From assembly GCA_029881995.1 (NCBI GenBank), contig JAOULO010000007.1:1-64000 (forward strand): 64,000 bases of DNA. Direction: 5' to 3'. The notes below the pieces were generated by a model. It saw only the letters and a list, made by a program, of their open reading frames with translations. It was not told the DNA's origin and ran no database searches. Origin of the DNA: Gammaproteobacteria bacterium (GTDB taxonomy: Bacteria > Pseudomonadota > Gammaproteobacteria > UBA6429 > Thiohalophilaceae). Each line of letters opens with the position of its first letter. Position 1 is the stretch's first letter. The position numbers and the translations under genes are program-made. Of this stretch, positions 56,198-64,000 are shown piece by piece.

Positions 56198-56995
56198 ATG
56201 AATCTAGATTTTGGCGATCTGGTCGTTTTGCTGATTGAACCCTCCCAAACCCAGCAGAAGTTGATTACCCGCTACTTAAAAGAACAGGGCGTTCAGTACG
56301 TCAGTTATTGTGATGACGGCGCTAAGGCACTTGAAAAGATAAAGAATGATATGCCTGATCTGGTTATTAGTGCGCTGTATCTCCCCGATATGACAGGTAC
56401 CGAGCTTGTTACTCATATCCGGCATGACTCAAAGCTGGAAAAAATTGTGTTTATGCTTATTTCGAGCGAGACACGGATGCACGCACTGGATCCTGTTCGT
56501 CAGGCAGGTGCAGTGGCTATTCTGCCTAAACCGTTTGAAGTCTGGCAATTACGTGCAGCACTAAACTCCACATTAGATCTAATTGACCCGAATGAACTCA
56601 AACTGGAGAATTCGTTGGCTGAGGATCTGAAAGTACTGGTTGTCGATGACAGTAGTATGGCGCGTAAACATATTCGACGCGTTCTGATGGATATGGGCCT
56701 GGAGCAGATTACGGAAGCTAAGGATGGTACAGAAGCCATTCCCATCCTTGATGAGCAGTTATTTGATCTGGTGATTACCGATTACAATATGCCGGAAATG
56801 GATGGAGACAAACTGGTTGAACATATCAGGACACGATCTCATCAGGCCAGTGTCCCTGTATTAATGGTAACCAGTGAAGAAAATGATGTACGCCTGGCTG
56901 CTGCAAAACAGTCTGGGGTATCTGCACTTGCTGATAAACCTTTCGAGCCAGGTAATATTCGGGCCTTGATTACACAGATGTTATCTGAAATGTGA
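56198..56995 (+). CDS. Double receiver protein, first receiver degenerate
   Basis: 265 residues, two receiver domains in tandem. The first (about 8-130) has DLVISALYLPDMTG: the phospho-acceptor Asp is replaced, although LPKPF with the conserved Lys remains. The second (about 145-262) is intact (VLVVDDSSMARKHIRRVL; LVITDYNMPEMDG; ADKPF). There is no output domain, so it probably works by protein contact, like PilG or CheY. No kinase is adjacent. The 220-base gap before it holds only a weak imperfect hairpin (about 56043-56067). Confidence 0.9.
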   Translation: MNLDFGDLVVLLIEPSQTQQKLITRYLKEQGVQYVSYCDDGAKALEKIKNDMPDLVISALYLPDMTGTELVTHIRHDSKLEKIVFMLISSETRMHALDPVRQAGAVAILPKPFEVWQLRAALNSTLDLIDPNELKLENSLAEDLKVLVVDDSSMARKHIRRVLMDMGLEQITEAKDGTEAIPILDEQLFDLVITDYNMPEMDGDKLVEHIRTRSHQASVPVLMVTSEENDVRLAAAKQSGVSALADKPFEPGNIRALITQMLSEM

Positions 56996-57057
56996 TTTGA
57001 AGAAGAGGCAGACTCAAAAGTTACTAAGTTATTTTTGAAACTACTTATTTAAAAGTT

Positions 57058-57082
57058 GACTGCCCTGAAAGTCAGGGCAGTC
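57058..57082. terminator. Bidirectional terminator-like stem-loop
   Basis: GACTGCCCTGA (57058-57068), loop AAG, TCAGGGCAGTC (57072-57082): a perfect 11-base-pair stem between two convergent genes. Short A/T-rich runs flank both sides but no long T tract, so it is probably a shared, moderately efficient terminator. Confidence 0.7.
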
Positions 57083-57108
57083 AATATTTACCTGATACTA
57101 TTATAATC

Positions 57109-57606
57109 TTACCAGTGATAACCGAAAGACAAGGTAACCCGGTTCTCAACTTTATCACCAGTGTTTCTGTAACCCTGGCTCTCCAGCTCTTTTTCTCTAT
57201 CTTTTGCGCTCTGAGGAGCAAAAGCATAGACCAGATCAACATCCCAACCATCGGAGAGTTTTCCATACCCAATGCCAAGATTGAATCCCTGGTATCTTTC
57301 AAGTTCTTCATCACCAGTAGATTTTTTTACCGCAAGAATGACATTGGTACCGTAAAACGCTGTTATTCTAAAGTTTGGTTTAGAACCTAGTGGATGCACT
57401 CTGACGCCAGCACCATATCCAAGTCCTAATCCAGCTGTTACATCAAAGGTGCTATTTATTTTATAATTCATATTTGCACCCAGTACACCGTATGGGATTC
57501 CCAAACCAGCGCCGAATGAAATATCGCCATCTTCAAGGCCCGTTTCATCACTGAATACGGATGAAGAAAAAACAAAAAATAGAACAACAATATAAAATTT
57601 TTTCAC
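57109..57606 (-). CDS. Small outer membrane beta-barrel-like protein
   Basis: 165 residues with a signal peptide (KKFYIVVLFFVFSSSVFS) and a mature part rich in Gly and alternating hydrophobics (ISFGAGLGIPYGVLGANMNY; VTAGLGLGYGAGVRV). It ends RVTLSFGYHW with a terminal aromatic residue, as outer membrane barrels do. It is probably an eight-stranded porin-like or OmpA-like barrel. I do not recognise a named family. It is convergent with the double receiver gene; about 180 bases of AT-rich DNA upstream should hold its promoter. Confidence 0.75.
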   Translation of the reverse strand: MKKFYIVVLFFVFSSSVFSDETGLEDGDISFGAGLGIPYGVLGANMNYKINSTFDVTAGLGLGYGAGVRVHPLGSKPNFRITAFYGTNVILAVKKSTGDEELERYQGFNLGIGYGKLSDGWDVDLVYAFAPQSAKDREKELESQGYRNTGDKVENRVTLSFGYHW

Positions 57607-57783
57607 AAGAGTTCCCCCGTTAGCAAAGTGTATAAATACAAATAGTTAATATGGCCGTATTTTATATCAGCGTGATTGAATTAACAGTATATATTTTAAA
57701 CAACAGATTAAATTTTATTTATATAAACGACAATATGGAAATAAATGAACACAAAATGCACAAATTTAGAATATGATTATGGT

Positions 57784-58605
57784 TTACATATACCTAAATA
57801 TTTTTTTTGTTCTTGTTTTGAAATAGGTTGTTTTAGTTTTTGGGTTGTGTTTTTTAGGGCTGGGCAGTGTCGCAGCAAGCATGGCTGCTTGATTTAAGGT
57901 TAAACGACGGGCTGGTTTGTTCCAGTAAAAACGCGAGGCCGCCTCCACACCATAGATACCTTTACCGAATTCGGCAATATTAAGATAAACCTCCAAGATC
58001 TTTTTCTTGGGTACAAAAAATTCCATACTGATGGTAAAGATCAATTCATGCCACTTGCGTAAAGGATCCCTTGAAGCACTGAAGAACATATTTTTCACAA
58101 CCTGTTGTGAGATGGTACTGGCACCGTATTTCATTTCCAGTTTTTCAATGTTGTAGTCCATGGCATCTTTTAAGGCGATGACATCAAAGCCGCTGTGAGA
58201 ATAAAAGCGCGCATCTTCTGCAACAATCACAGCCTTTTGAATATGCGGAGAGATCTTGCTCAGCGATACTGGCTGCCAATGGACACGGGGCAGGCTTTTG
58301 TCGGTACGTCGTTTGGCTTCATAGTGTTTAATAAAGGCCGATTTTGCGACAGGGCCATGTTCGAAACGATCCCAGTTGGGCCAGATGGTGATGATATAAA
58401 AAATATCCAGTGCCATTAATAACAGAACAATTCGAAGTGTCCATTTGATACGACGATGATAACGGGCCAGCAGGGACTGACTGTGGCGGCGTTTTTTGAA
58501 ATAGTGGCGTTGTTGTTCGTGTTTGCCCACGAGCCACTTCCACCGCAGGATCCGGAAACTTCGTTTCATGATTTTAATTGGCAAGACAGCGACATTCATA
58601 GTCAC
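57784..58605 (-). CDS. mtgA: Monofunctional peptidoglycan glycosyltransferase MtgA
   Basis: 273 residues. A basic N-terminus and one membrane helix (IVLLLMALDIFYIITIW) precede a GT51 domain with EDARFYSHSGFD, GASTISQQVVKNMF and YLNIAEFGKGIYGVEAA. It polymerises lipid II into glycan strands in the periplasm and lacks the transpeptidase domain of class A PBPs. The N-terminal ~45 residues are long and Arg-rich for MtgA, so a later start is possible. Confidence 0.93.
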   Translation of the reverse strand: MTMNVAVLPIKIMKRSFRILRWKWLVGKHEQQRHYFKKRRHSQSLLARYHRRIKWTLRIVLLLMALDIFYIITIWPNWDRFEHGPVAKSAFIKHYEAKRRTDKSLPRVHWQPVSLSKISPHIQKAVIVAEDARFYSHSGFDVIALKDAMDYNIEKLEMKYGASTISQQVVKNMFFSASRDPLRKWHELIFTISMEFFVPKKKILEVYLNIAEFGKGIYGVEAASRFYWNKPARRLTLNQAAMLAATLPSPKKHNPKTKTTYFKTRTKKIFRYM

Positions 58606-58667
58606 TGTAATGTCGTCACCTCGATGGTTTTACTTTAGAAATGCCTGAATAATAGTGGACCAGGAGA

Positions 58668-58931
58668 CTACTTTTTATCGATATCGTCAGTCGGTTTACG
58701 GAAATAACAGGTCAGGGCGCAGCTCATGGAAGTTAACATCCAGAACAGGAAAAAACCGATGGTATAACCACCAAGACGCGAGATTTCACCATATCCACTA
58801 ACGGCAACAATCAACTGCGGGTCAAAGACGACAAAGAACAGGGTTGTTGCAACACCGGCGGTCAGAAAGGATGGCCACAGTACCGAGATGACCTGCTGTA
58901 TCTTTGGAATGGGTTTTGCTTGATCCGTCAT
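58668..58931 (-). CDS. Small two-helix membrane protein near fixH
   Basis: 87 residues with two membrane segments (LWPSFLTAGVATTLFFVVF; YTIGFFLFWMLTSMSCALTCYF). I do not recognise a formal family. It lies 24 bases after fixH on the same strand, so it is probably the last gene of the cbb3 accessory unit; an assembly role would be inference. Confidence 0.72.
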   Translation of the reverse strand: MTDQAKPIPKIQQVISVLWPSFLTAGVATTLFFVVFDPQLIVAVSGYGEISRLGGYTIGFFLFWMLTSMSCALTCYFRKPTDDIDKK

Positions 58932-58955
58932 ACACTATCCCCTGGTTGGTTTTAT

Positions 58956-59459
58956 TTATAAGCCGGGTCGTAGTGACCATTGCACCATATTGGGAAACAG
59001 GGCATGGCCGGTCAGGCGCCAGGCTTTGTTGTCAGGTTCTAATAAAATATAGCGTTTTTCCTGTGGCAGTTCAGGTAATGCTGCTGTGTACTGGTTTTTT
59101 TTATCGCCTGCCTGCAGGTGTATGACAATATCTTGCTGTGCCGAGGTAGGGTGGGTCAAGGCGAGACGGAGATTTTTTTCTGTATTCTGACCATACAGGT
59201 CAAGAATAATCTGTTTATTTTGCTTATCAATTCGACCTACCGCTTGCAGGCCTAGCTCCTGGGCTTTTTTGTCTCTGGCCAGGGTCATATTAATGGCAAG
59301 GCCAGTCTTATAGTAATCATCTACCACAACAACATCTGGCTTGTTGTTGGCGATGAGGACCATTGAAATTCCTGAAACAACGGTGATGACCGGGATGGCG
59401 ATTAAAAACCAGGGCCAGAACTGTTTGTACCAGGGTAGGGTATCTTCAATTTTATGCAT
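58956..59459 (-). CDS. fixH: FixH family protein
   Basis: 167 residues. One N-terminal membrane helix (FWPWFLIAIPVITVVSGISMVLI) and a periplasmic domain with VVVDDYYKTGLAINMTLARDKKA (read in parts) match FixH. FixH is linked to maturation of the cbb3 oxidase, probably together with the FixI copper ATPase, which is not in the window. It lies 17 bases after ccoG. Confidence 0.92.
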   Translation of the reverse strand: MHKIEDTLPWYKQFWPWFLIAIPVITVVSGISMVLIANNKPDVVVVDDYYKTGLAINMTLARDKKAQELGLQAVGRIDKQNKQIILDLYGQNTEKNLRLALTHPTSAQQDIVIHLQAGDKKNQYTAALPELPQEKRYILLEPDNKAWRLTGHALFPNMVQWSLRPGL

Positions 59460-59476
59460 GTTATTAGTTATATACC

Positions 59477-60868
59477 TTAACGTCGTCTTAATGGACCAAT
59501 GAACCGACCTTTTTCCACAACATGCAGGGCCGGATTATCCCTGGCTTGCAGGTCGAAGTGTATATCATAGCCCACTTTTTTGAGTTCAACCGGATCGACC
59601 TGAATTCGGGCCAGGAGATCGATGCTTGTACCGGCTTTGATAATGATGCTTTCCGTGTCGATGATCAGTTTCATATTGTCTATCCCGCTGGCTTTCAGGT
59701 GATAGCTATGATCCTTTTTGTCCATATTAATGAGTTTGAGAATATAGGTATTTTCAATCAGACCGGTATTGGTTTCACGGTAGAGTGCATTGCGGTCACG
59801 AATGATGTCCAGTTCCAGAGGCATACGGGTGACCATGTTGTAGATAAGTGCCGAGGTAATGAGCGTCAACAGGATGGCATAGATCACCATACGAGGTCTG
59901 GCAATTTTAGTCTTGATGCCTTCAATGGCGTGCTGGGTGGTGTATTTCACCAGACCTTTGTTGTAGCCCATTTTGTCCATGACCTCATTACAGACATCGA
60001 CACAGGCAGCACAGCCTATACATTGATATTGCATGCCATCACGAATATCAATACCGGTGGGGCAGACCTGGACACAAAGGGTGCAGTCCACACAATCACC
60101 CAGGCCAAGTTGGGCTGGGTCGGCAGAACGTTTACGCGAACCTCTAGGTTCACCTCGTGAATCAACATAGGAAATAATCAGGGTGTCCTTGTCGATCATG
60201 GCGCTCTGGAAACGGGCGTAGGGACACATGTAGATGCAGACCTGTTCCCTTAACCAACCGGCATTACCGTAGGTGGCGAATCCATAAAACAGGATCCAGA
60301 AGGTTTCCCAGGGTCCCAGTGTAAATTTAAATACAGATTCTCCAAGTTCCAGAATAGGGGTGAAGTAGCCGACAAAGGTGAAGCCGGTCCATATGGAAAA
60401 GAGTAGCCACAGAGTGTGCTTGGCCGATTTCCGCCATACCTTATTAAAAGCCCAGGGAGATTTATCGAGCTTGATCTGTTTATTGCGGTCCCCTTCAAAC
60501 CAGCGTTCCATCCATAAGAAGACTTCGGTCCACACGGTTTGTGGGCAGGCGTAACCACACCAGAGCCGACCCGCCAGGGCGGTAAAGAAAAACAGGGCCA
60601 GAGCAGCGATAATGAGCAGGGCCGCGAGATAAATAAAGTCCTGAGGCCAGAAAGTCAGGTTAAAGATATAAAACTTACGGGCAGGAAGATCAAACAGAAC
60701 GGCCTGATGCCCATCCCAACGAAACCAGGGGACAAAATAATACAGACCCAATAAGGTCAGTACACCGGTATTACGCAGTGTGGCAAACAGGCCATGCACC
60801 TCACGGGGATAGACCTTTTTGTGCTTGGCATAAAACTCGCTGCTTTGGGCCTGACTGTTGTTGTCCAT
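59477..60868 (-). CDS. ccoG: CcoG, cbb3 oxidase accessory ferredoxin-type protein
   Basis: About 463 residues from ATG (complement of 60866-60868; MDNNSQAQ). Five membrane helices flank two ferredoxin-like clusters (CVDCTLCVQVCPTG; CIGCAACVDVCNEV). The N-terminal membrane part contains RLWCGYACPQTVW; a beta-sandwich C-terminal domain (about 370-460) follows. CcoG (FixG/RdxA) reduces copper for cbb3 assembly. The frame stays open to ATG 60922, but that extension runs through a terminator hairpin and I reject it. Confidence 0.93.
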   Translation of the reverse strand: MDNNSQAQSSEFYAKHKKVYPREVHGLFATLRNTGVLTLLGLYYFVPWFRWDGHQAVLFDLPARKFYIFNLTFWPQDFIYLAALLIIAALALFFFTALAGRLWCGYACPQTVWTEVFLWMERWFEGDRNKQIKLDKSPWAFNKVWRKSAKHTLWLLFSIWTGFTFVGYFTPILELGESVFKFTLGPWETFWILFYGFATYGNAGWLREQVCIYMCPYARFQSAMIDKDTLIISYVDSRGEPRGSRKRSADPAQLGLGDCVDCTLCVQVCPTGIDIRDGMQYQCIGCAACVDVCNEVMDKMGYNKGLVKYTTQHAIEGIKTKIARPRMVIYAILLTLITSALIYNMVTRMPLELDIIRDRNALYRETNTGLIENTYILKLINMDKKDHSYHLKASGIDNMKLIIDTESIIIKAGTSIDLLARIQVDPVELKKVGYDIHFDLQARDNPALHVVEKGRFIGPLRRR

Positions 60869-60887
60869 CTTGAAATTTCTGCTTGTG

Positions 60888-60918
60888 AAAAAAAAAGACC
60901 CCCGGACAGGCCGGGGGT
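60888..60918 (-). terminator. Terminator between ccoP and ccoG
   Basis: On the minus strand ACCCCCGG, a five-base loop and CCGGGGGT (60898-60918) are followed by C and a run of nine T (60888-60896). It is a strong intrinsic terminator after ccoNOQP, so ccoG needs readthrough or its own promoter. Confidence 0.88.
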
Positions 60919-60934
60919 GCATACGACTATATTT

Positions 60935-61825
60935 TTATTTATTACTCAGGCTATAGACATAGGCGCTAAGTAAATGCACCTTGTCCTTACCAAGGAAATT
61001 GCCATGGGCCGGCATAACACCCGTACGTCCATTTGCAATGGACTGTTTAATGGCACCTGCTGAACGACCATGTAACCAGGTGTCATCAGTCAGATTGGGT
61101 GCACCAATGGCAACATTACCTTTGGCATTGGCCTGGTGACAACCTACGCACAGGCTTTGGTATTTAGATTTACCAATGGCGACTACCGAGGCATCCTGAC
61201 CTCCGCGTGACAGACTAAGAATATAGGCAGTAACCGCTTTGACGCCATCATCACCCAGTGCGGCACCCATCGGCGGCATGATGCCACTGCGACCGTTCAT
61301 GATACTGGCCTTGATGGCTTCCGGTGAGCCTCCGTACAACCAGTCCGAATCACGTAGATTCGGGAAGCCGGTATAGCCTCTGGCATCAGAGCCGTGGCAG
61401 GTCGCGCAATAGTTCAGGAACAGACGCTGACCGGCCTGCATGGCCTTGGGGTTTTTGGCAAGATCAGGAATTGACTGCTTGGAATAGGCTGCGAAAATGG
61501 GACCATATTTCTTGTCCGCATCAGCCACTTCCTGTTCATAGCGCTGTTCCTGAGACCAGTTGGCTACGCCTTTGAAGTTTCCAAACGTAGGGTAAATGGC
61601 ACCGTAGATCAGGCCAAAGATAATGGTGATGTAAAACAGCCACAGCCACCAGCGGGGCAGAGGGTTGTTTAACTCCTGCAGGTTTTCATCCCAGGTGTGT
61701 CCGGTAACCTCGCCGGTTTTTGATTCACCAGGGATGGGCTTGCTGCTCCATCTAATCAGTACATAACAGCCAATGATATTGGCCAGGGTAAAAATGATAA
61801 TAAACCAGCTTAAGGCAGTACTCAT
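60935..61825 (-). CDS. ccoP: CcoP, cbb3 oxidase diheme cytochrome c subunit
   Basis: 296 residues. An N-terminal pair of membrane helices (about 3-25 and 60-80) is followed by two cytochrome c domains with CATCH and CVGCH haem motifs and distal Met (GRSGIMPPMGAAL; GRTGVMPAHGNFL). It passes electrons to CcoN from cytochrome bc1. AGGAGG stands just upstream and its ATG overlaps the ccoQ stop (ATGA). Confidence 0.96.
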   Translation of the reverse strand: MSTALSWFIIIFTLANIIGCYVLIRWSSKPIPGESKTGEVTGHTWDENLQELNNPLPRWWLWLFYITIIFGLIYGAIYPTFGNFKGVANWSQEQRYEQEVADADKKYGPIFAAYSKQSIPDLAKNPKAMQAGQRLFLNYCATCHGSDARGYTGFPNLRDSDWLYGGSPEAIKASIMNGRSGIMPPMGAALGDDGVKAVTAYILSLSRGGQDASVVAIGKSKYQSLCVGCHQANAKGNVAIGAPNLTDDTWLHGRSAGAIKQSIANGRTGVMPAHGNFLGKDKVHLLSAYVYSLSNK

Positions 61826-61998
61826 TGTGATGCCTCCTTGTCGTTATCAACACGGGGTTGCTCGGGTTCGTTCAGAGGCAGATTGGCTGCTTCGGTAAAG
61901 GCGTTACGGCGTTTATTGCTCCACGCCCAGAACACAATACCGATGAACATGACGAACATAATGACGGTAAACATTGCGCGAATATCGTGAAGATCCAT
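61822..61998 (-). CDS. ccoQ: CcoQ, small cbb3 oxidase subunit
   Basis: A 58-residue protein too short for routine ORF calling. It starts MDLHDIRAMFTVIMFV, has one membrane helix (VIMFVMFIGIVFWAW) and a short charged tail. The start is supported by GGAGG six bases upstream. Its TGA overlaps the ccoP ATG, and it lies between ccoO and ccoP as usual. It stabilises the complex. Confidence 0.92.
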   Translation of the reverse strand: MDLHDIRAMFTVIMFVMFIGIVFWAWSNKRRNAFTEAANLPLNEPEQPRVDNDKEASQ

Positions 61999-62000
61999 GT

Positions 62001-62609
62001 CTACCTCCGTGCCTTGATGCTGGTGCCCATCACCTGCAAATAGGCAATCAGGGCATCCATTTCGGTTTTACCACTGACGGCCCCTTTGGCCCCAGCGATA
62101 TCGGCGTCACTATAAGGAACCCCCAGGGTACGCATGGCTTTCATCTTGGTGGCGGTCTTGCTGCCATCAATTTTTTTCTCTTCCAGCCAGGGGTAACCGG
62201 GCATATTGGATTCCGGTACCACATCTCGAGGGTTGATCAGGTGGACCCGATGCCATTCATCCGAGTAGCGTCCACCCACACGGGCCAGGTCAGGCCCTGT
62301 CCGTTTGGAGCCCCACTGGAAGGGATGGTCGTAGACAAATTCACCTGCAACTGAGTAGTGACCATAGCGCTCAGTCTCGGCACGGAAGGGGCGAATCATC
62401 TGCGAGTGACAGCCATAGCAGCCTTCGCGGATATACACGTCCCGGCCTTCCAGCTGGACGGCGGTATAGGGCTTGAGACCCGCTACCGGTTGGGTGGTGT
62501 CCTTGAGGAAGAACAGGGGCACAATTTCCACCAGGCCACCGACGCTGATAACAAGGACAATGAGGATGGCCATCAGGCCAATATTGGTTTCGATTTTTTC
62601 ATGACTCAT
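62001..62609 (-). CDS. ccoO: CcoO, cbb3 oxidase monohaem cytochrome c subunit
   Basis: 202 residues. One N-terminal membrane helix ([19 protein letters not shown]) and a cytochrome c domain with [16 protein letters not shown]; the distal Met lies in [12 protein letters not shown]. It accepts electrons from CcoP and delivers them to CcoN. It follows ccoN by 12 bases with a GGAGGA ribosome site. Confidence 0.96.
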   Translation of the reverse strand: MSHEKIETNIGLMAILIVLVISVGGLVEIVPLFFLKDTTQPVAGLKPYTAVQLEGRDVYIREGCYGCHSQMIRPFRAETERYGHYSVAGEFVYDHPFQWGSKRTGPDLARVGGRYSDEWHRVHLINPRDVVPESNMPGYPWLEEKKIDGSKTATKMKAMRTLGVPYSDADIAGAKGAVSGKTEMDALIAYLQVMGTSIKARR

Positions 62610-62621
62610 GATCTGTCCTCC

Positions 62622-64000
62622 TTATGCTGCTGCCGGGATAGGCGCATCGGCGGGCTTACTGCCAGCGACGGTCTTCCACACGTTGTAGGCCATGATGAAC
62701 ATGCCAGAGAGATACAGCGCACCCCCTAACAGGCGAACGATGTAGTAGGGATACATGTTCTCCAGGGCTTCGACGAAGCTGTAGGTCAGGGTGCCGTCAT
62801 CATTGACTGCACGCCACATCAGGCCCTGCATGACCCCCGCAATCCACATGGCGACGATGTACAGCACGATACCGATGGTCGCGACCCAGAAGTGGGTATC
62901 GATCAGCTTGGTGGAATACATGCCCTCCCTGTTAAATACCTTGGGTATCAGGAAGTAAATGGCCCCGATGGAGACCAGTCCCACCCAGCCAAGAGCACCG
63001 GAATGCACGTGACCAATGGTCCAGTCTGTATAGTGTGACAGGGCATTTACGGTCTTGATGGACATCATGGGTCCTTCAAAGGTGGACATGCCGTAGAAGG
63101 ACAGCGACACGATCAGGAATTTCAGAATCGGATCTGAACGCAGTTTATGCCAGGCCCCGGACAGGGTCATGATGCCGTTGATCATGCCACCCCAGCTGGG
63201 GGCAATCAGGATCAGGGAGAACACCATACCAAGGGATTGAGCCCAATCTGGTAGCGCAGTGAACTGCAGATGGTGGGGGCCAGCCCACATATAGGTAGAA
63301 ATCAGGGCCCAGAAATGTACTACGGACAGGCGATAAGAATAAATTGGACGTTCAGCCTGTTTGGGAATGAAGTAATACATAATGCCCAGGAAGCCTGCGG
63401 TCAGGAAGAAACCCACCGCATTATGTCCATACCACCACTGCACCATGGCATCGATGGTTCCGGCATACACCGAGTAGGACTTGAACATGCTTACCGGCAG
63501 CGCAGCACTATTGACGATGTGTAGCACGGCCACGGTAATAATGAAGGCGCCGAAGAACCAGTTGGCCACATAGATGTGTTTAACCTTACGCTTCAGGATA
63601 GTGCCGAAGAACACCACCGCGTAACTGACCCAGACCACCGCAATTAGCAGGTCGATGGGCCATTCCAGTTCGGCATATTCCTTACCCGAGGTGAGACCCA
63701 GGGGTAGGGTGATTGCTGCCAGCACAATGATCAGGTTCCAGCCCCAGAAGGTGAAGCTGGCCAGACCGTCTGAAAACAGGCGAACATGACAGGTACGCTG
63801 CACGGCGTAGTAAGACGTTGCAAACAGAGCCGATCCACCAAATGCGAAAATCACGGCATTGGTATGCAGTGGGCGCAGGCGACCGTAGCTCAGCCAGGAT
63901 ACATCAAAGTTCAGTGCGGGCCAGACCAGTTGTGCTGCAATGATGACACCGACAAGCATGCCAACAATGCCCCACACTACGGTCATGACCGCAAACTGGC
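62622..64000 (-). CDS. ccoN: CcoN, cbb3 oxidase catalytic subunit, N-terminus beyond edge
   Basis: The frame is open to the right edge; the residues just before the internal Met (complement of 63984-63986) read QFAV, which is how CcoN continues upstream, so the true start lies outside the window. The visible part has about 12 membrane helices with haem and CuB ligands ([39 protein letters not shown]-like block; [17 protein letters not shown]). It reduces O2 to water with high affinity and pumps protons. It is first in ccoNOQP. Confidence 0.97.
   Translation of the reverse strand, partial: QFAVMTVVWGIVGMLVGVIIAAQLVWPALNFDVSWLSYGRLRPLHTNAVIFAFGGSALFATSYYAVQRTCHVRLFSDGLASFTFWGWNLIIVLAAITLPLGLTSGKEYAELEWPIDLLIAVVWVSYAVVFFGTILKRKVKHIYVANWFFGAFIITVAVLHIVNSAALPVSMFKSYSVYAGTIDAMVQWWYGHNAVGFFLTAGFLGIMYYFIPKQAERPIYSYRLSVVHFWALISTYMWAGPHHLQFTALPDWAQSLGMVFSLILIAPSWGGMINGIMTLSGAWHKLRSDPILKFLIVSLSFYGMSTFEGPMMSIKTVNALSHYTDWTIGHVHSGALGWVGLVSIGAIYFLIPKVFNREGMYSTKLIDTHFWVATIGIVLYIVAMWIAGVMQGLMWRAVNDDGTLTYSFVEALENMYPYYIVRLLGGALYLSGMFIMAYNVWKTVAGSKPADAPIPAAA

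Noticed and set aside
60869-60922. Extended ccoG start
   Set aside because: The extra 18 codons are the terminator hairpin and its T run read as coding sequence.
1-64000. tRNA, rRNA, CRISPR arrays, prophage or integrase genes
   Set aside because: I looked for cloverleaf-like and direct-repeat patterns and for phage genes and saw none that I could support; only the RAYT and REP repeats are mobile-type sequence.

Overview
This window looks like the chromosome of a free-living gammaproteobacterium with moderate GC content. The best evidence is gene order. The divergent blocks gshB-(apbE)-tonB-yqgE-ruvX-pyrR-pyrB-pyrC'-pyrK and pilG-pilH-pilI-pilJ-pilK-chpA-chpB-chpC reproduce the arrangement I know from Pseudomonas aeruginosa (PA0401 to PA0415). 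ccoNOQP, ccoG and fixH point to a high-affinity respiratory chain for low oxygen. A MrtJ/JDVT-CTERM pair, an MHYT kinase and a 2096-residue ChpA are accessory traits. I cannot name the genus. I saw no tRNA, rRNA, CRISPR array, prophage or complete insertion sequence.

Layout. 1-2859: an unknown gene cut by the edge, a DUF523 protein, a ZntB-like transporter and a diguanylate cyclase. 2943-8833 (minus): envelope ion transport, with MgtE and a membrane-tethered MgtE-like regulatory protein, a small MscS-like channel, a short CPA2 antiporter and an inactive transglutaminase-7TM protein. 8987-15351 (plus): a secreted retropepsin, PsiE, a cytosolic RimB-type retropepsin, RimK, a GNAT-nitrilase fusion, an AstE/AspA-type deacylase, MscS and a DUF1439 protein. 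Together with the divergent 7TM gene this is an extended amidoligase/peptidase cluster. 15497-17443: an MHYT-PAS histidine kinase. 17418-25141 (minus): pyrimidine synthesis plus housekeeping genes. 25495-37835: the complete Pil-Chp chemosensory system, which controls type IV pilus twitching and surface sensing.

37993-49007: an HD-GYP phosphodiesterase, the MrtJ protease and its likely substrate (a 1070-residue exported repeat protein ending in a JDVT-CTERM signal), glutathione reductase, a CheW-transmembrane-LysM fusion, a gamma-class carbonic anhydrase, a double thioredoxin-like protein and DUF6165. 49256-55977: a more AT-rich, mobile-looking island with a Sec-exported RHS protein carrying a golvesin-like insert and a variable tip, a small membrane protein directly behind it, REP palindromes including a REPIN-like inverted pair, and a RAYT transposase. 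56198-58931: a double receiver protein, a small outer membrane protein, MtgA and a small membrane protein. 58956-64000 (minus): fixH, ccoG and ccoPQON, with ccoN running off the right edge.

The strongest leads are: (i) the CheW-TM-LysM protein, which could tie a chemosensory array to peptidoglycan much as FimV does in Pseudomonas; (ii) the MrtJ/JDVT-CTERM enzyme-substrate pair; (iii) the extended RimK/retropepsin/deacylase cluster; (iv) the Sec-secreted RHS protein with a His/Cys tip and an adjacent candidate immunity protein. All functions are inferred from reading the sequence; no searches were run.
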